DNA of 64,000 nt from Inia geoffrensis (GCA_036417435.1 CM070900.1:32279496-32343495); one strand, 5' to 3'. Shown: positions 20,564 to 33,085, counted from the first letter of the stretch. Notes: generated by a model not told the origin, from the sequence alone. Made by a program: numbers and translations.

Positions 20564-23500
20564 ATTGAATGCCATTGTATTGTCTTATTCTACCTACCAG
20601 GGAGCCTTGCATGTAGAATCTAATTTATAAGTGTGAGTTTCCTCATTCTTATGCATAAATTTTGCCTACTCCCCAGATCAGCTTTGCCCAAGCAATGTTC
20701 TATTGAATAGTTGTTACAGGAAATATTTTGTCAAAAAAGGGCTCCATAGTCAACTAGCTTTGAGAAATGTTACTTAATTTATCCCCTGCTTGGTTATTTC
20801 TAGTATAGTTGGGCATATAAAGGCTCCAAAAATGTCAATAATGGTTAAACAGAAACTTTAGTGCTTAGAATATGTGCATTTAAAATTTTGATCATTGATA
20901 AATTACCCTCCAAATTGCCACCCAAATTGTAGGAATATGATCTTATAACAATTTGGAATATACTGATATCACAGATTCTTTCTTCCTAACCCTTGATTTT
21001 CAGGTGAATAAAACTGAGGACCAGAGAGGGAATTACCCATAAGACACAGTTTACAACATGCATTCAAATAAATCCCGTACTGAACCTGTGAGAGCAGGTT
21101 TCTAAAGTTGGAAATGCCAGTTACTGATATCTTTCTAAATGTTAATCATGACGTTTAACTATTTATTTACACAATCTTTTCAGATACCCTCTTAGGCAGT
21201 CACTAACAAATTTAAATATTCACAAAGCTAGCTCAGAGAAATTAAGGCAGTTGCTGGGTATTACACATCAACAAGAGGTACTCTCACCTCTTCATGCCTC
21301 TCTACCCTGGTCTGCCTGAATCTAATTAGACATTTTTAGTGCACGCTCTGTTGGACTTTGCTGCTATAGTAGGTAAATCAGAATGGGGCTTCAGGTTACA
21401 TTTAATAATACAAATATTTGATTCTACCATAATGTGTCAGATCATTCAATAGAAACATTAGCCCTACTAGTCCATGGGGAATAGAGGTAAAGAGAAAATT
21501 AGCTCTCTGTCTTTATTTCCTATTATTTATGATAAGATCTCCTGTCTGTCAGTGATACCTCAGCCAACTGAAAAAGCCAGTATTTGCTTCAGAATGATTC
21601 CCTTCCCACAGAAAGGGACAACCTCATCAGAGATGTCTGGATACAATCCTTTAGAGCCAGGGCACTGCCCAGTTCACTGGGACTCAGATCATGACTGTGT
21701 CCTATTTCCCATGCTCCTGATACTTGTATGTGGACTCATCGGTCATGGTAAATGCACTGCATATTACACCTCCCGCATCTTTCTTTTACCAGAAGTTTCC
21801 TAGGTTTCACTTTTTCCACATATATCAATTCAAAAACAGTCACGTTATTTGGAACAGGTCAAAAGTAGTGACAGAAATAAGATAGCTCCAAAAGCTTCTC
21901 CACTCTTCCCCAGGGAGCCGATACAGAATCACTACCTACAACACAGTTTCCAGAGCTGGGTCCTGTCCTGTTACACGTGTACTGCGTAATGGATTTTCCA
22001 CTACTTCCCTTAGGACAGAACTTCTGAATCCAGTTCTCTCTGTCAGAACATTTTTTACCCACATTCTATCAAGATTCTCTCTCCCCCTCACATTTCAGCA
22101 TTCCATCCCATTACTCGTGGCTCTGTTTTCTCTGCCAGGGTAAATAATCACAATCTCCTTCGGCTTCTCTCTGTCGCCCTGCCACCGCTTCCCTTTGTTG
22201 TTCATTTTATCTTGCGTTTTCATGGCTGGTGAATTTATTTCACTTTTGTAGTAACACAAGCCCACTAATCCCTTCATCTGCATACTTCCCAAATATATAA
22301 GAGATGTTTAAAATTCTAGAATCCCATGATTTGGATTTGTCTAAAGAGCAGTTTTAGAAATAAAGCAAATGCATTCTTTAAATTATGGGAAACAAGATAA
22401 GCATTATGAATTTTTTAAAAAGAAGAAGAAAAGGAAAAAAATAGGCTTGTCATTAATACTTTCAAATACAAAAACCATCTACAGCAAGTGCAGGTACGCT
22501 CTCCCAAGAATGAATATAGGTACTTTTTAAGTTTACTGAGGTCTTATGGACAATTATGATTACAACAAACCTGGAAAAGGATTGTTGTTTCAGAATGCCT
22601 GCAAAAAGGTTTATTTTATGCCAAAGAGCCTGACTGATTTGGAACTAAATCAAAAGAGCTTTTGTGTCTCTGAGGTTGAGCAGTTTGTTGTTTTCTTTTG
22701 GCAAAGTATGTCGAAGTTCAGCCCACGTGGTCTCCAGCTCCTTCACCCCTCATCCCCGTGGAGAGCACACCAAGGTTATATTGTGGAAATAGACATTCTG
22801 GCAATTTGGCTATATTTGAGGACTGAAACCATTTTGTGACCACCATGAGACACGCAGTGCAGTATTTCAGTGGTCCCTTTTAAGTTGTAGGTAAATGCTC
22901 CTTTACAAATCATCATTATTATTGTTAACACAAACTAATGTGTACAGAAAGAACCTACTTGCATTCTTTCTCCCTCTTTACATTTTCTAATAGACTTTGA
23001 CATTTTGTACACTGCAAAAAATGTTCAGATTTCCCATAAGACAGTATTATCTCATTACATTTTGGTGAGTAGTCGTTTAGAGACTTTAGGGATTCTAATA
23101 CTCAAAGTTTGCTCAGATTCAGGACATACATAATCCAGTGCAGCATAATAGCAAAAAATATACTACTAAGGTTTAAAATACTGCTCAAGCAACCCTATAT
23201 GAATTAAATGAGGTGTATGGAATATTCCAGAATCATTCTTTAGCGAATACTGTAATTTTTTTCTTTTCTCTGTCTTTTTCTTTTCTCCAGCCTCTGTCTT
23301 CTTTCTCAATCTTCTCCACCTCCTCTTCCTCTTTGCCAGGTCAGATGATAACTTGATTAAAAACTATAGTATTAAAAATTATATGCAACTCCTCAGATAT
23401 ACCACTGTTATCTCCACCCAAAGTCATCATTATAACTGAAAGTAACATGTTACATCTAGCAGCACCATCGAACCTTCAGAAACAGAATTAAATACCCATC

Positions 23501-25485
23501 TGATCAAGCAGAAGCCACTGGCCCAGTCTAGAAGACACATTTTTTTAAAATGCCAAAAACATGACTGAACAGTCCTTGGCCATCTCTTACCTCGTTTTAT
23601 CATCTACCAACTAGTGGCAAATTTACTTTAATAACTACTTGGTAGGATAATCAAAAGGATGAATGCCGTGATAAGTGGAACACACTTAAAATTACTGAGT
23701 GGAAGGTGGTAGAAATTGGGGTGACTTTATATTTATATATATTTTATAGTATTTTCCAAATTGTCCTAATTTTATATTGGGGGAAAAAAAGTCACATGCT
23801 ATAAACTGTAAAGTGCAGTGCAACGGCATTACTAATTAGGGTAACAGTATGTGGTGGACGTGGAAGTTCTTAGAAGCAATGAAAAGAAGAGTAAGAATGT
23901 AATATTATATAATGGTGATAGTGTAAATAGGAGGGATAACTTTGCACATGTAAGGTGAGGGAGTTAAACCATAAATAAATATTTGAGGATGTTCTCAATT
24001 CTTGGCATGGGTAGTTTTACTTTAAAATTAACTTATTCTCATTTCAGAAAGATGGATTTATAAAAGAAAATCACAGCAACCTTTACATTTCATTACTTAT
24101 GGCATTTGTAAAGTATGTCAAATACAGGTTCTGATTCCCCTTCCCCGTGGGGATTAGTTTAGAGATACAAAGAAAAATCCTACATGGCCCAAGGCACAAA
24201 ACATTTTACAGCGCATCTTTATTTTCTCACAACAATCTAAGTTTTAGCCACCAAATCGTGAACATCCATTTACTTTGAAGGAAATTACAATTGGGCTAAT
24301 TTAGACACTTCACCCTGGATTTGCTCATTTTCTGCCTCTAGAGGAAAAACATGCAAAGTACACACAGGGATGAAAACCTAAAAACTTGGGCAAATGTTCC
24401 ACTATAAGAAACTGGCTGCAGGACTCACAAATGTATTCAAATGTTAGCACAAGTCTCAACACTCCACACGTGAAGCAGCGAGGGCTGACCATACTGGTCC
24501 TTCCCCACTTAGATTATAAAAATAAAAATTTCAAATAATTTTGCATATAATAATTTGGTTTCAAATAGTTCACCTGTCCTAAAATTATATTTAGCAGTTG
24601 TGTGTGCAGACACAAAACATAAATAATTTTCACAAATTCACATTTACTTCAAACAAAGCTATAAAAGTCACATGCTTGTAGCTAATATTTTATCTAAAAA
24701 TATTTTGGGCTTTCTTTCAAGCAGGTTGGGGGGTTGTGGTTGTGGGTTTGTGTGAGAGAGAGTATTTCTTTAACTTTTTTAAAATCGGGAACTGGATATG
24801 TATTCTGGCAATTTTGAGGCACACATTCTCATTATTACCTCAAAGTTAATCTTTCTCTGAGTAAATCAGAGCTCCAACTAAAGAGAGAGAAAAATATATT
24901 CAATATTGTGTAATGTTTATGCAAAATATTACTCTTAGTACTTATCAGCTAAACTATAATATCTTGTAGAGCTTATACAGCAATTTCCAAAAGTATATTA
25001 TCCACTTTGGCCTTTCCTTTCTTGTTCAATATGTATAATGTCTGATGAGAGGACAATTTCACTTTCAAAAACTGTAAATATTTGCTGGTAATTAGCGTGA
25101 TTCTACCATCTGCATTCTTTAATAAAAAAAGGTACAAGTCTCATTCCATGAGCACTCACTTTTTTCTGAAAAATCTCTGGCTTTTCTGGACCAGACGTTC
25201 ATAGATCTACCTGATTACAAACTTTATTGTGTTCTCGAGAGTTTAGGGCATTTGATGTTTTCTCTCAAGAGAGGATTCATGCAATTAATTTCTTCTATAT
25301 GGTATGTTTTTAAAACACAGAAATCCAAGAGTTGATACTTATTTCTGAATTCTTTCACTAGGACTTTTCGCATCACCTCCCCACCCAAAAATGAAAGAAA
25401 AATTGTACAGCTGTGCACACAAGCTCCATTATCAACATAAGAAATGACGCCTTAATTGTGTAGGCTTTAGGAGTAACTAACACTT
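20564..25485. other. Long single-copy AT-rich block (about 4.9 kb)
   Basis: Almost no recognisable transposons. A short stretch near 20980-21100 (ACTGAGGACCAGAGAGGGAA) may be the reverse of a MIR tail. Open frames at 21474-21803 (109 codons) and 22546-22839 (97 codons) have no recognisable domain, no supporting gene structure and biased composition; I treat them as chance. 22560-22850 looks conserved-like but this cannot be shown here. Confidence 0.5.
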
Positions 25486-25679
25486 TATTACTGGGTAGAT
25501 GTTCTATATTAACACAGAAAATTTAGATATACAATTTCTAACTTCTAGAATATTCTCAGAGAGTTATAAAGTAGCTATGCTCTATTACTGGGTAGATGTT
25601 CTATATTAACACAGAAAATTTAGATATACAATTTCTAACTTCTAGAATATTCTCAGAGAGTTATAAAGTAGCTATGCTC
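25486..25679 (+). repeat. Perfect 97-bp tandem duplication
   Basis: 25486-25582 and 25583-25679 are identical over 97 bases (each starts TATTACTGGGTAGATG and ends TAGCTATGCTC). The unit is not low-complexity and is not part of a recognised transposon. Confidence 0.97.
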
Positions 25680-25730
25680 TCATTCTCTCTCTCTCCATAT
25701 ATGTATATGTATGTATATATGTGTATAAAC
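25680..25730 (+). repeat. CT-rich and TA/TG-rich simple repeat
   Basis: TCTCTCTCTC followed by alternating TATATG units immediately after the 97-bp tandem duplication. Confidence 0.8.
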
Positions 25731-25844
25731 ACGGCATTTGTAAATACATACAGCTTAGGCTGTGATCATATATACTAAATATAAATTTTGGCAACAGGAG
25801 TGATTATACTAGTATCCACTAGAGTAGACTTATGGAAGTATTAC

Positions 25845-26012
25845 TTAACCCACCTGTATCAGAATCACTGAAGCACTTGCAAAAATGCAAATTAATGACC
25901 ACATTCTAGATCAAATGAATCAGAATCTCTGGAAGTACAATCAGAAATTCTTCATTTTTTGTAAGTTTCTCGATTTTTATGCCTACATCACTTTGAAGAA
26001 CACTGGTAAGTA
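25845..26012 (+). mobile_element. MER5A-like hAT DNA transposon remnant
   Basis: TATCAGAATCACTGAAGCAC, AATCAGAATCTCTGGAAGTA and the end CACTTTGAAGAACACTGG follow the order of the non-autonomous MER5 family, including the CACTG-type end. Strongly diverged. Confidence 0.7.
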
Positions 26013-26796
26013 AATTAGCTGTTGGGTCAGGACCTAAGAAAAATATGGACTTTTTATTTCCTGCAGAATTATAAGCACTTAGTCCCACTTCTTCCACTTC
26101 ATCCTTCTTTACCAGAGATTGAATTTATAACTTTAAAATCTTCTTATACCTTCCTCATCAAATACATGGCTTTAAAAATTCTTGGCCAATGAAGTTTTTG
26201 CAAATACTTGTAAAAACCAATTAAAAACTGGCCACACTTTTCCATTTGAAGAAATTTATTTCATGTAAATATTGAGAAAAAAATCATCTCAGACTGTATC
26301 TAAACAAATAAAAAGCTATTTAAGTGCAAGGGGCTAAGTTATAAGTGCTCTGGAAGCAGTGATGTTGAATTTTCTGGCTTTTGTAGATTTACGTTCTAAG
26401 TCATAATGCTGAATTAACACTTTTGCTTTGGGATGAATATATAAACACCTGTAAGATGAGGATTTCAACCTTCCTGGGGATCATATTAGAAATGAATTGA
26501 GGCTTAGAATGCAATTACAACATTAAGTCCCAAACCACTGTATAGTTAGAAACTGTTAGAAAAGATAGTCAATTTGCACTGGGGGCTCTAGGCCAAATTT
26601 CTGTAGGAGACTCAAAAGTCTGTAACGTCTATCCTCCTGGAAGGTAACACTCTGCTGACAAGGGCTATTATCCAGAGCCAATCTGTCAACATCAGAGACA
26701 CTGGATTGCTTGCATTGATTAGTAAGATGTGGGATGATAATGTTTTGGTTCTATGCTTCTGTGAATATCCTGTGGGCATAGAGAAGACATTTAACA

Positions 26797-26798
<2 letters not shown>
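26013..26798. other. Single-copy AT-rich sequence
   Basis: No recognised repeat or gene. Confidence 0.5.

Positions 26799-26838
<40 letters not shown>
26799..26838 (+). repeat. (TG)n microsatellite
   Basis: About 19 TG units. Apparent Cys-Val or His-Thr repeat proteins read through it are artefacts. Confidence 0.95.
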
Positions 26839-27439
26839 CGTGTTCCTTAACCCACAGATGCACCAAAATCTTTAATGTCAGAAACCAAGTAATTGTATAA
26901 TATCTTCCAAGGGATTCCCAGCATTTATCTGTTAAGTACTTTGGGACTTTTTTGACTGAACAGGTTTCCTTGTATTTTTACAAGAGAGAGCTTGCGAAGG
27001 GTACTCTGACCTGAGAGTTTGATATAGTACTAGAAACTCATTATTTCCTCAAACTATTTATTGATCTTTAAGTGTCTTTCAGCCTCTCTATCTCTGAATC
27101 AATCAAATGGAACTTCATTATGTACATATTAGCAAAGTAATTTAAAAAATACTAAAAACGCCCAAATAAGTAACAAAATTCTCAATTAAATTCCTAACAC
27201 TTGTTGAATACCTGCTACTACTTGCCCAGCACAATATGGAATATAAAAATATGTGTGACCAAGTTGCTATCTTCAAGTAGCATTAAATTAAATTTAGGGA
27301 GGAAGCCTGAAAAGGCACACCTGTTAGAGTGTGTATACAGCCTGGTGGGAAGATAGGGACATCCTCCAAATATAATTTGAGTACACTTATTTTTAAGCAA
27401 GTAGAATGAGTCATTCATTTCATATAAGTGGTACAGGCA
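26839..27439. other. Single-copy AT-rich sequence
   Basis: No recognised repeat, exon or RNA gene. Confidence 0.5.
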
Positions 27440-27680
27440 GGATAGTGAGGTTCTTAAGAAAGAACATGAGAGTCAGACTGATTGGATTCAAGTTACTTCC
27501 TAGCTCCTGATCTTAATATTTTACTTGTTACTTAAATTTTCTGTGCCTCATTTCGACCTCTATATTATGGGTCTAATAACAGTAGCCACTCCTTAGAGTT
27601 ATTATAGAATTAAATGAGATGTATCTACAGGCCTGCAGATATATAGATATATGAATATAAACTGCTTAGAAACCTTAGAA
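27440..27680 (+). mobile_element. MIR SINE, diverged
   Basis: AGAGTCAGACTGATTGGATTCAAG, TTTCTGTGCCTCATTTCGAC, GGGTCTAATAACAGTAGCCA and TTAGAGTTATTATAGAATTAAATGAG are in MIR order. Confidence 0.7.
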
Positions 27681-27964
27681 GAGCACCTCAAACATAAGCA
27701 GTTATGTATATATTTATATTTGTTTTTTTAAAACATACAAATAAGCATAAAAAGAGCTTATGAGCTAGTATGAAATCAGGTCCAGTAAATGTCCACTTGT
27801 GATCATTAGGAGAATTCTTGACCCTCTCAAAGCTCTTTCTATGGAATATCAATTTAAAATAATTAGAAGATCTTGTCATTAACTTTACACATTAGTCTGA
27901 GTTTTCAGATATGATAGTAGACTCTGGTCAGATAATAGAGAAGATTAACTACAGTCTTAAAAAT

Positions 27965-28110
27965 ATATGCAGCTGAGATGACGGATGTTCACTAAACTTA
28001 CTGTGATAATCATTTCATGATGTATGTAAGTCCAATCATTATACTGTACATCTAAAACCTATATAGTGCTGTATGTCAATTATATCTCAATAAAACTGGA
28101 AGAAAAAATA
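27965..28110 (+). mobile_element. Old L1 3' tail fragment
   Basis: GTAAGTCCAATCATTATACTGTACATCTAAAACCTATATAG-like order ending TCAATTATATCTCAATAAAACTGGAAG is typical of an old L1 3' end. Confidence 0.6.
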
Positions 28111-28489
28111 TGTAGCTGGATTAGAAGAGGCAAAAGAAGCACTTAGGATATTGCTCCACTTTTTCAACATTTATTTAGGAAGTCTTTAGTCTTTTTAGTG
28201 CTTATCACACAATCATTAATTTGTTTTATAAAAATTGTTTACATATAAGTTTTCTTTTTGCGATGAAGGTTCTACTCTTTCACCTTTAACTGCTCAACAA
28301 TATGAAAAGGATTAAAGTTTCATTTCAGAAGACGTAGTTATTTATCAAGAAATGCTAGTCTGAATGTGACATTAAACTATGCATTTGTATCAGGGTTTTC
28401 TCTCTTGAAAGCATTACAGTACACATTAGAATCTGACTACGGAGAGTAAACACACATAGAGGATGTATGGCATCATGTATTTAGAAAGC
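28111..28489. other. Single-copy AT-rich sequence
   Basis: Nothing recognised. Confidence 0.45.
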
Positions 28490-28960
28490 ACAGCAGCTGG
28501 GAAGACTTCAGGTGAAGCTTTATTCAAGGGCTTCACACAATGTTGTCAGGACTCAGTTTCTCTCTCATTAAACCCTCCTCAGGTCCACCTGTTTCTTTCA
28601 TTGTCTTAGAGTCTCTCCCTTCATGGTCATAGGAAGACCATCAACATCTCCTGGGGCTATCTCCTTTGGGATTCAACAAATACAATGGAAAATGTAACAC
28701 ATGCCACATTTAAAAAAAATTCAGATTCTTAGCTCAGGCAATGCCAACAAAGCTCTAACTTATAGGCTTCATTCACCAGCCCATACCTGAACCAATCACT
28801 GTGGAAAAGGAACTCTAATAGGCTGATGGCTACTGCCCTGTGTTATGTCATCTACCCATGAAACTGATCATAATGTCTCACCCAAACCATGTGAATCAGC
28901 TGGGGTAGATGTGGATCCTCCAGTGAACCCTGAGGCTATTTTAAGAAAGAAAAAATTTCT
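28490..28960. mobile_element. Ancient interspersed repeat, family not named (copy 1)
   Basis: GACTTCAGGTGAAGCTTTAT, GGGCTTCACACAATGTTGTC, then CATACCTGAACCAATCACTG and a GGATCCTCCAGTG-like end. The same motifs in the same order recur at 29500-29960, so both derive from one dispersed family. I recognise the pattern as a common old mammalian repeat but cannot name it surely. Confidence 0.5.
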
Positions 28961-29364
28961 TAAAGAAAATTGGACCTCTTGTGTTGGGTGACAAAGATGC
29001 ACTTCTAATACAGTATCAAATAAAGGTGACTGCAGAAACACAATCCCTTCCCTCTAGCTTGCAATTGCTCTGTAATTTTATTCAATTCAGTAAATAAGAT
29101 TAGAGTGCCTACTAGCTGACAATGAAATGGATGATGAGAAAAATCCAAAGATAAAATAAATTCTCTCTTTAATAAATTCAGGACCTAAGAAGGGAAACGT
29201 GCATATATATTATATATATATATATATACATATATAATATATAATATGTATATATGTATTCAAGGAGAACTAGGTATTCATGCATTTAATACAATGATTC
29301 TCAAACTATCTGAGTTAAAGAGTTAAACAACTCCAAAAAATTAATTGTTTATGAAGTGATCATC
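28961..29364. other. AT-rich sequence with a TA-repeat
   Basis: Contains an impure (TA)n tract at about 29202-29258. Otherwise unrecognised. Confidence 0.6.
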
Positions 29365-29465
29365 AAGAGTCAGCAACTTTTTAAAATAAAGGGCTAGATA
29401 ATATTTTAGAGTTTGAAGGCCAGACAGTCCCTGTCATAACTATTCAACTTGCCAACCCCTGGTCT
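29365..29465. mobile_element. Internally deleted DNA transposon remnant
   Basis: AGTCAGCAACTTTTTAAAAT, AAAGGGCTAGATAATATTTT and GAAGGCCAGACAGTCCCTG, ending TTGCCAACCCCTGG. This is the two-ended pattern of an old non-autonomous hAT-type repeat whose middle has been lost. Confidence 0.5.
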
Positions 29466-29499
29466 AGGTCTTCAGTTGCAGCAGATTGAAAACCCAGCA

Positions 29500-29960
29500 C
29501 ACACTGGTATAAAAAAAACAAAGAATTTATTAACTCTGGTAACTAAAAATCCAGTCTAGCTTCAAGTGAAGCTTGATCCAGGGGCTCAAACTCTGTTACC
29601 GAGATATGTTTTCTTCTATATCTCAGTTCTATCTTCCACTATTTTCAATCTCAGGCAGGGGACCCAAGAAGGTTCCAGGCTCGTATCATTTCTACTGTCA
29701 TAGTCCCATTAGAAGTGAGAGAACTCCTCTCTACAGAGAGAAGTCTCATTGCATTTTGTTGGCTGTAACTATGTCGCATATCTAACTATGACATTGGTCC
29801 AGGGAAAATGTATGCTCACATTGAACAGATCTCAGTCTCCTCTTCACAACTGAACCAGAGGATGAATTTAACTGTAGCTGAGCACACAAATTTAAGAGTT
29901 AGGTACAAGTTAGTTCCCCAGAAAGAAAATTAGGGTGTTTCTGCCAAAACTAGGATAAAT
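29500..29960. mobile_element. Ancient interspersed repeat, family not named (copy 2)
   Basis: GTCTAGCTTCAAGTGAAGCT, GATCCAGGGGCTCAAACTC, ATCTCAGTTCTATCTTCCAC, then ACATTGGTCCAGGG and GTTCCCCAGAAAGAAAATTA correspond to the copy at 28490-28960. Same orientation. Confidence 0.5.
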
Positions 29961-30254
29961 AGATAGCAGGGCCCCAAAAAAGAGTAATGTCCATAAAAGA
30001 AAACAAAGACCACAAAGCCAGAAACACCACAAGATTGGATTAGGTTTCCTACGTCAGTGTATGCTTTAGATTATAAGAAAATGGTCAAGGGCTAAGATGC
30101 CCATCTTTGGCTACCTGAAGAAGGTTGTAACTGGAAACAAAATAAAGGGTGAGATTTGGATGGGCAGTAGAAATGAAGGAAAATAACATTTCCTGTGCAC
30201 AAAGCATGAAGAATAGAAAGACACTGGGCATTCTGTTGACTATGCCTAGCCTGG

Positions 30255-30440
30255 TAGAGAGAAACACAAGTTTTGGTATCATATCTGGATTTAATTCTTA
30301 GCTGTACCAATTAAGAGTTATATAAACTTGGAGGAATTGCTTCTGAGCTTCAGTTCCTTTACCTTCAAATAAAGATACTTAATTCAAGGGGTTATATGAG
30401 GAGTAAGTGCACATTACGTGCTCCAAAAGTAGTGGTACTC
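30255..30440 (+). mobile_element. MIR SINE, diverged
   Basis: GTATCATATCTGGATTTAAT, TCTGAGCTTCAGTTCCTTTA and GGGGTTATATGAGGAGTAAG are in MIR order. Confidence 0.65.
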
Positions 30441-31589
30441 TTCCTAAAATCACACAAGTCTGGCTGAAACCATGGTTTCATTTCAAAGGAGTCAAAGAAA
30501 AGGCCCTTGGAAAGGAGGCTTTGGTTGATAAAAGAGCAGGGCCTTGAAAAGGAAATAAAATTTGACCCTATTCTATGTAGATATGAGTAGCAAGGAAAGA
30601 TTTTTCAGCTAGAAAATGACATAATGCAATTGATATTTTAGGGAGGCTTTCTGGCAATGAGAAATCCATGAAGAACTGAACAAACAAGATGCTGGACAAA
30701 GACAGTTCTGTTCAGGGAACTCCATGATCAATGTTTTTAAATGTCTATCATGAAAATAGAACTTTCTTTTAAAAGCCTGTCCCCATACATTTTATGTGAC
30801 ATTTCTCAATATTCTATGAAATGTAAAGACATTAATGCCAGATCCTTACATTGTGAAAGTAGCAGAAAAAGATATTTTCTGGCAATGAGTGAGGAACTGA
30901 ATGACCTTCACCTTCCATTAGCAACAACTGGGAGCTCTAAGGTGGCATCAGTAAGAAAGGAACAATGAGACTGGGAAATGACCACAAAAAGGAAAGTCTA
31001 TTACAAATTCCCTATAAATGGCAGGAGTAATTATAAAATTACTTTCTTTCAATGGTGGGTGTAATTATAAAAGGCCAGGTTTGATGTCAGAAAATATTTA
31101 GAAATTTTAAGATAAAGGAAGCAAACATAACACAGAAAATCATTTCCTATTATAATGGCAATGCCTTTTAATTCCATACTGGTGAGGGCCCCAACCAAGG
31201 ACAGAGTCACATTTTTGTAAGCTGGTACATGCTTAGTGTTCACTGAATTCCTAGTATTTATTCACATATGCTTCAATCACCAGAGAGAAGCATTTACCAG
31301 CTTGATAAGTTCTCATCCATTTACTTGGTCTTTTCTCTGCCTCTATTTCTTCCTCTATTTCTCTGTCCATGGGGTGTTATTTGAAACATGACAGATTACA
31401 GGTCACCACAATGCCACTGTTGTGGAAAACTCAGTTATATAGACAAATATTCAACCTACCTATTTTTCATATTATTTGATTTTAACCAAATCTTAATCCT
31501 TTATGCAAATATGTAGGTGGATTATGTTCTAACACAAATGTATGCATCATGGCTTCATAACCACAGGTGCTGGTAGAAATCACAAATCT
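30441..31589. other. Single-copy sequence
   Basis: 30480-30670 (AGGGCCTTGAAAAGGAAATAA and AAAATGACATAATGCAATTG) may be a very old repeat. No gene is supported. Confidence 0.4.
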
Positions 31590-31720
31590 TATTTTATAGA
31601 ATGGTTGTCTAAGAAAGGGAGAGAGGGAAAGAGATTAAGTGGATTGCCTAAGGTCACAAGCTAAAGCTGTCTCCTAGTAAGGTTTCTTAATTCTGCCTTT
31701 TGTGCCTGCAATGATTCAAT
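31590..31720 (-). mobile_element. MIR or L2 fragment, minus strand
   Basis: GGGAAAGAGATTAAGTGGATTGCCTAAGGTCACAAGC-like order is the reverse of the MIR core. Short and diverged. Confidence 0.5.
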
Positions 31721-32059
31721 CCATTTTGATGTTGGAAACTGTACAGTCAGATTCTGTATCTCCTACACTACATCTTCAGGCAGTGTGAGATTCTGACAGG
31801 TGACAAGACTATGTTTGAAATGATACTTCTTTTTCTTAGATAGTGCAGGAAAGTGGAAAAATGGAAAGTGAAAATGGAATTTCCATTAGATTCCATGCTC
31901 AACTATCCAGGAAGGACTACATAACAACAACAACAAAAAAGTTTAACTTTGAGAAGTTTTAAAAAATTTTGTAAAATAGGGTCAAATCATTCAAATGACT
32001 GAATATGCTCAGACTTGGCATGCTGTATGATCAATGGGCTCTATTTAAGAACTAACATT

Positions 32060-32250
32060 AAAATTTCAAGGGCTTCCCTGGTGGCGCAGTGGTTGAGGGT
32101 CCGCCTGCCGATGCAGGGGACATGGGTTCGTGCCCCGGTCCGGGAGGATCCCACGTGCCACGGAGCGGCTGGGCCCGTGAGCCATGGCCGCTGGGCCCGC
32201 GCGTCCCGAGCCTGTGCTCCGCGATGGGAGAGGCCACAGCAAAATTTCAA
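32060..32250 (+). repeat. Target-site duplications around the 3'-truncated SINE
   Basis: AAAATTTCAA at 32060-32069 is repeated exactly at 32241-32250, enclosing the SINE at 32070-32240. Confidence 0.93.
32070..32240 (+). mobile_element. CHR-2-type SINE lacking its 3' end and A-tail
   Basis: It starts GGCTTCCCTGGTGGCGCAGT and is colinear with the other compact copies until GGGAGAGGCCACAGC, where it stops at the TSD. The usual AGTGAGAGGCCCGCG segment and A-tail are absent. CpG sites are well kept (CCCGGTCCGGG, CCGCGCGTCCCG), so it is probably young. Confidence 0.95.
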
Positions 32251-32449
32251 TATGCGTCTTTATATTTGGGAAAACAAACCTTTGTGTGTCTGTTTGCTTT
32301 TTGCCTATATTCTGTTGTGCCTTATATGATGAGTGGTAGTTGACAGATGCTTTAACATAAAATCAGAACAATCAGTCCAGGTTTCCTTATTTAAATACAC
32401 TGTGTTCTCTAGCCAAAGAGCAAGCCCTCTCTAGTCAAAGACTAATAAT

Positions 32450-32660
32450 GATGATGATTGTATCTCCACATGTTTGTAACCCTTTGCATTCCACAGAGCA
32501 CTTTTACATAATCTATCTTCTTTGGCTTTCATAACTCCATGAGTTGCTTTTATATTATTCCCATTTTAAACAGAGAATGTCAGACTTCCGGAGGTTAATT
32601 ATCTTGCCCAAAGCTTCCCAATGAGTTATGATTCTTAACCATTGAGGGAACAGTTTTTTA
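32450..32660 (-). mobile_element. MIR SINE, minus strand
   Basis: GAGCACTTTTACATAATCTA, TTCATAACTCCATGAGTTGC, TATTCCCATTTTAAACAGAG and GGTTAATTATCTTGCCCAAAG are the reversed MIR order. Its first 47 bases recur at 33411-33457. Confidence 0.75.
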
Positions 32661-33029
32661 ATTAAATCTAAAAAGACATCAACATGAGACCTGCTCTCAT
32701 TGTATCTTTCACTAAAAAAAAAAAAAAACCTATTATGATGATATCATTACCAATTTTATGGTACATCCCAATTTTAGAGATGTTAAAAATGTTTAAAAAT
32801 ATGTGTAACACAGATGCAACATGGTTAGTTATTATGCCATTCTATCAATGGAATCCTGGTCTTTACCACCAGGCTTCTCTAAAAAGTGATCACCATGGAC
32901 CATGTCCTTCTTCTTAAAATGTGTTCACCACTAATTCCCCTGAAATCTGGCATCTGTCACTCTCAGATTTCTCTTTTAAATAGTTACCAATGTCCACACA
33001 AACAAAGCTGAGTCTTTTTTCAACTGATG

Positions 33030-33030
<1 letters not shown>

Positions 33031-33085
<55 letters not shown>
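33031..33085 (+). repeat. (TA)n(CA)n microsatellite
   Basis: Five or so TA units followed by about 22 CA units. Reads as Cys-Val or His-Thr repeats in chance frames. Confidence 0.95.

Noticed and set aside
20307..20630. A recurring protein-like pattern (Ala-Gly-Ser-Ala-Ala-Met-Ala-His-Gly-Pro) at 13.7, 20.4, 34.2, 41.1, 58.9 and 60.6 kb
   Set aside because: Each instance lies within a minus-strand CHR SINE; it is the SINE read in one frame and not a gene family.
21474..21803. A 109-codon frame in single-copy DNA
   Set aside because: No recognisable domain, no splice-site or promoter context, and a length plausible by chance in 64 kb.
21859..22292. Two adjacent minus-strand frames (67 and 65 codons) that could be parts of a retrocopy
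   Set aside because: No A-tail, TSD or recognisable protein family. Left as unassigned sequence.
26612..26900. Cys-Val and His-Thr repeat proteins (also at 33.0 kb)
   Set aside because: Translations of TG/CA microsatellites.
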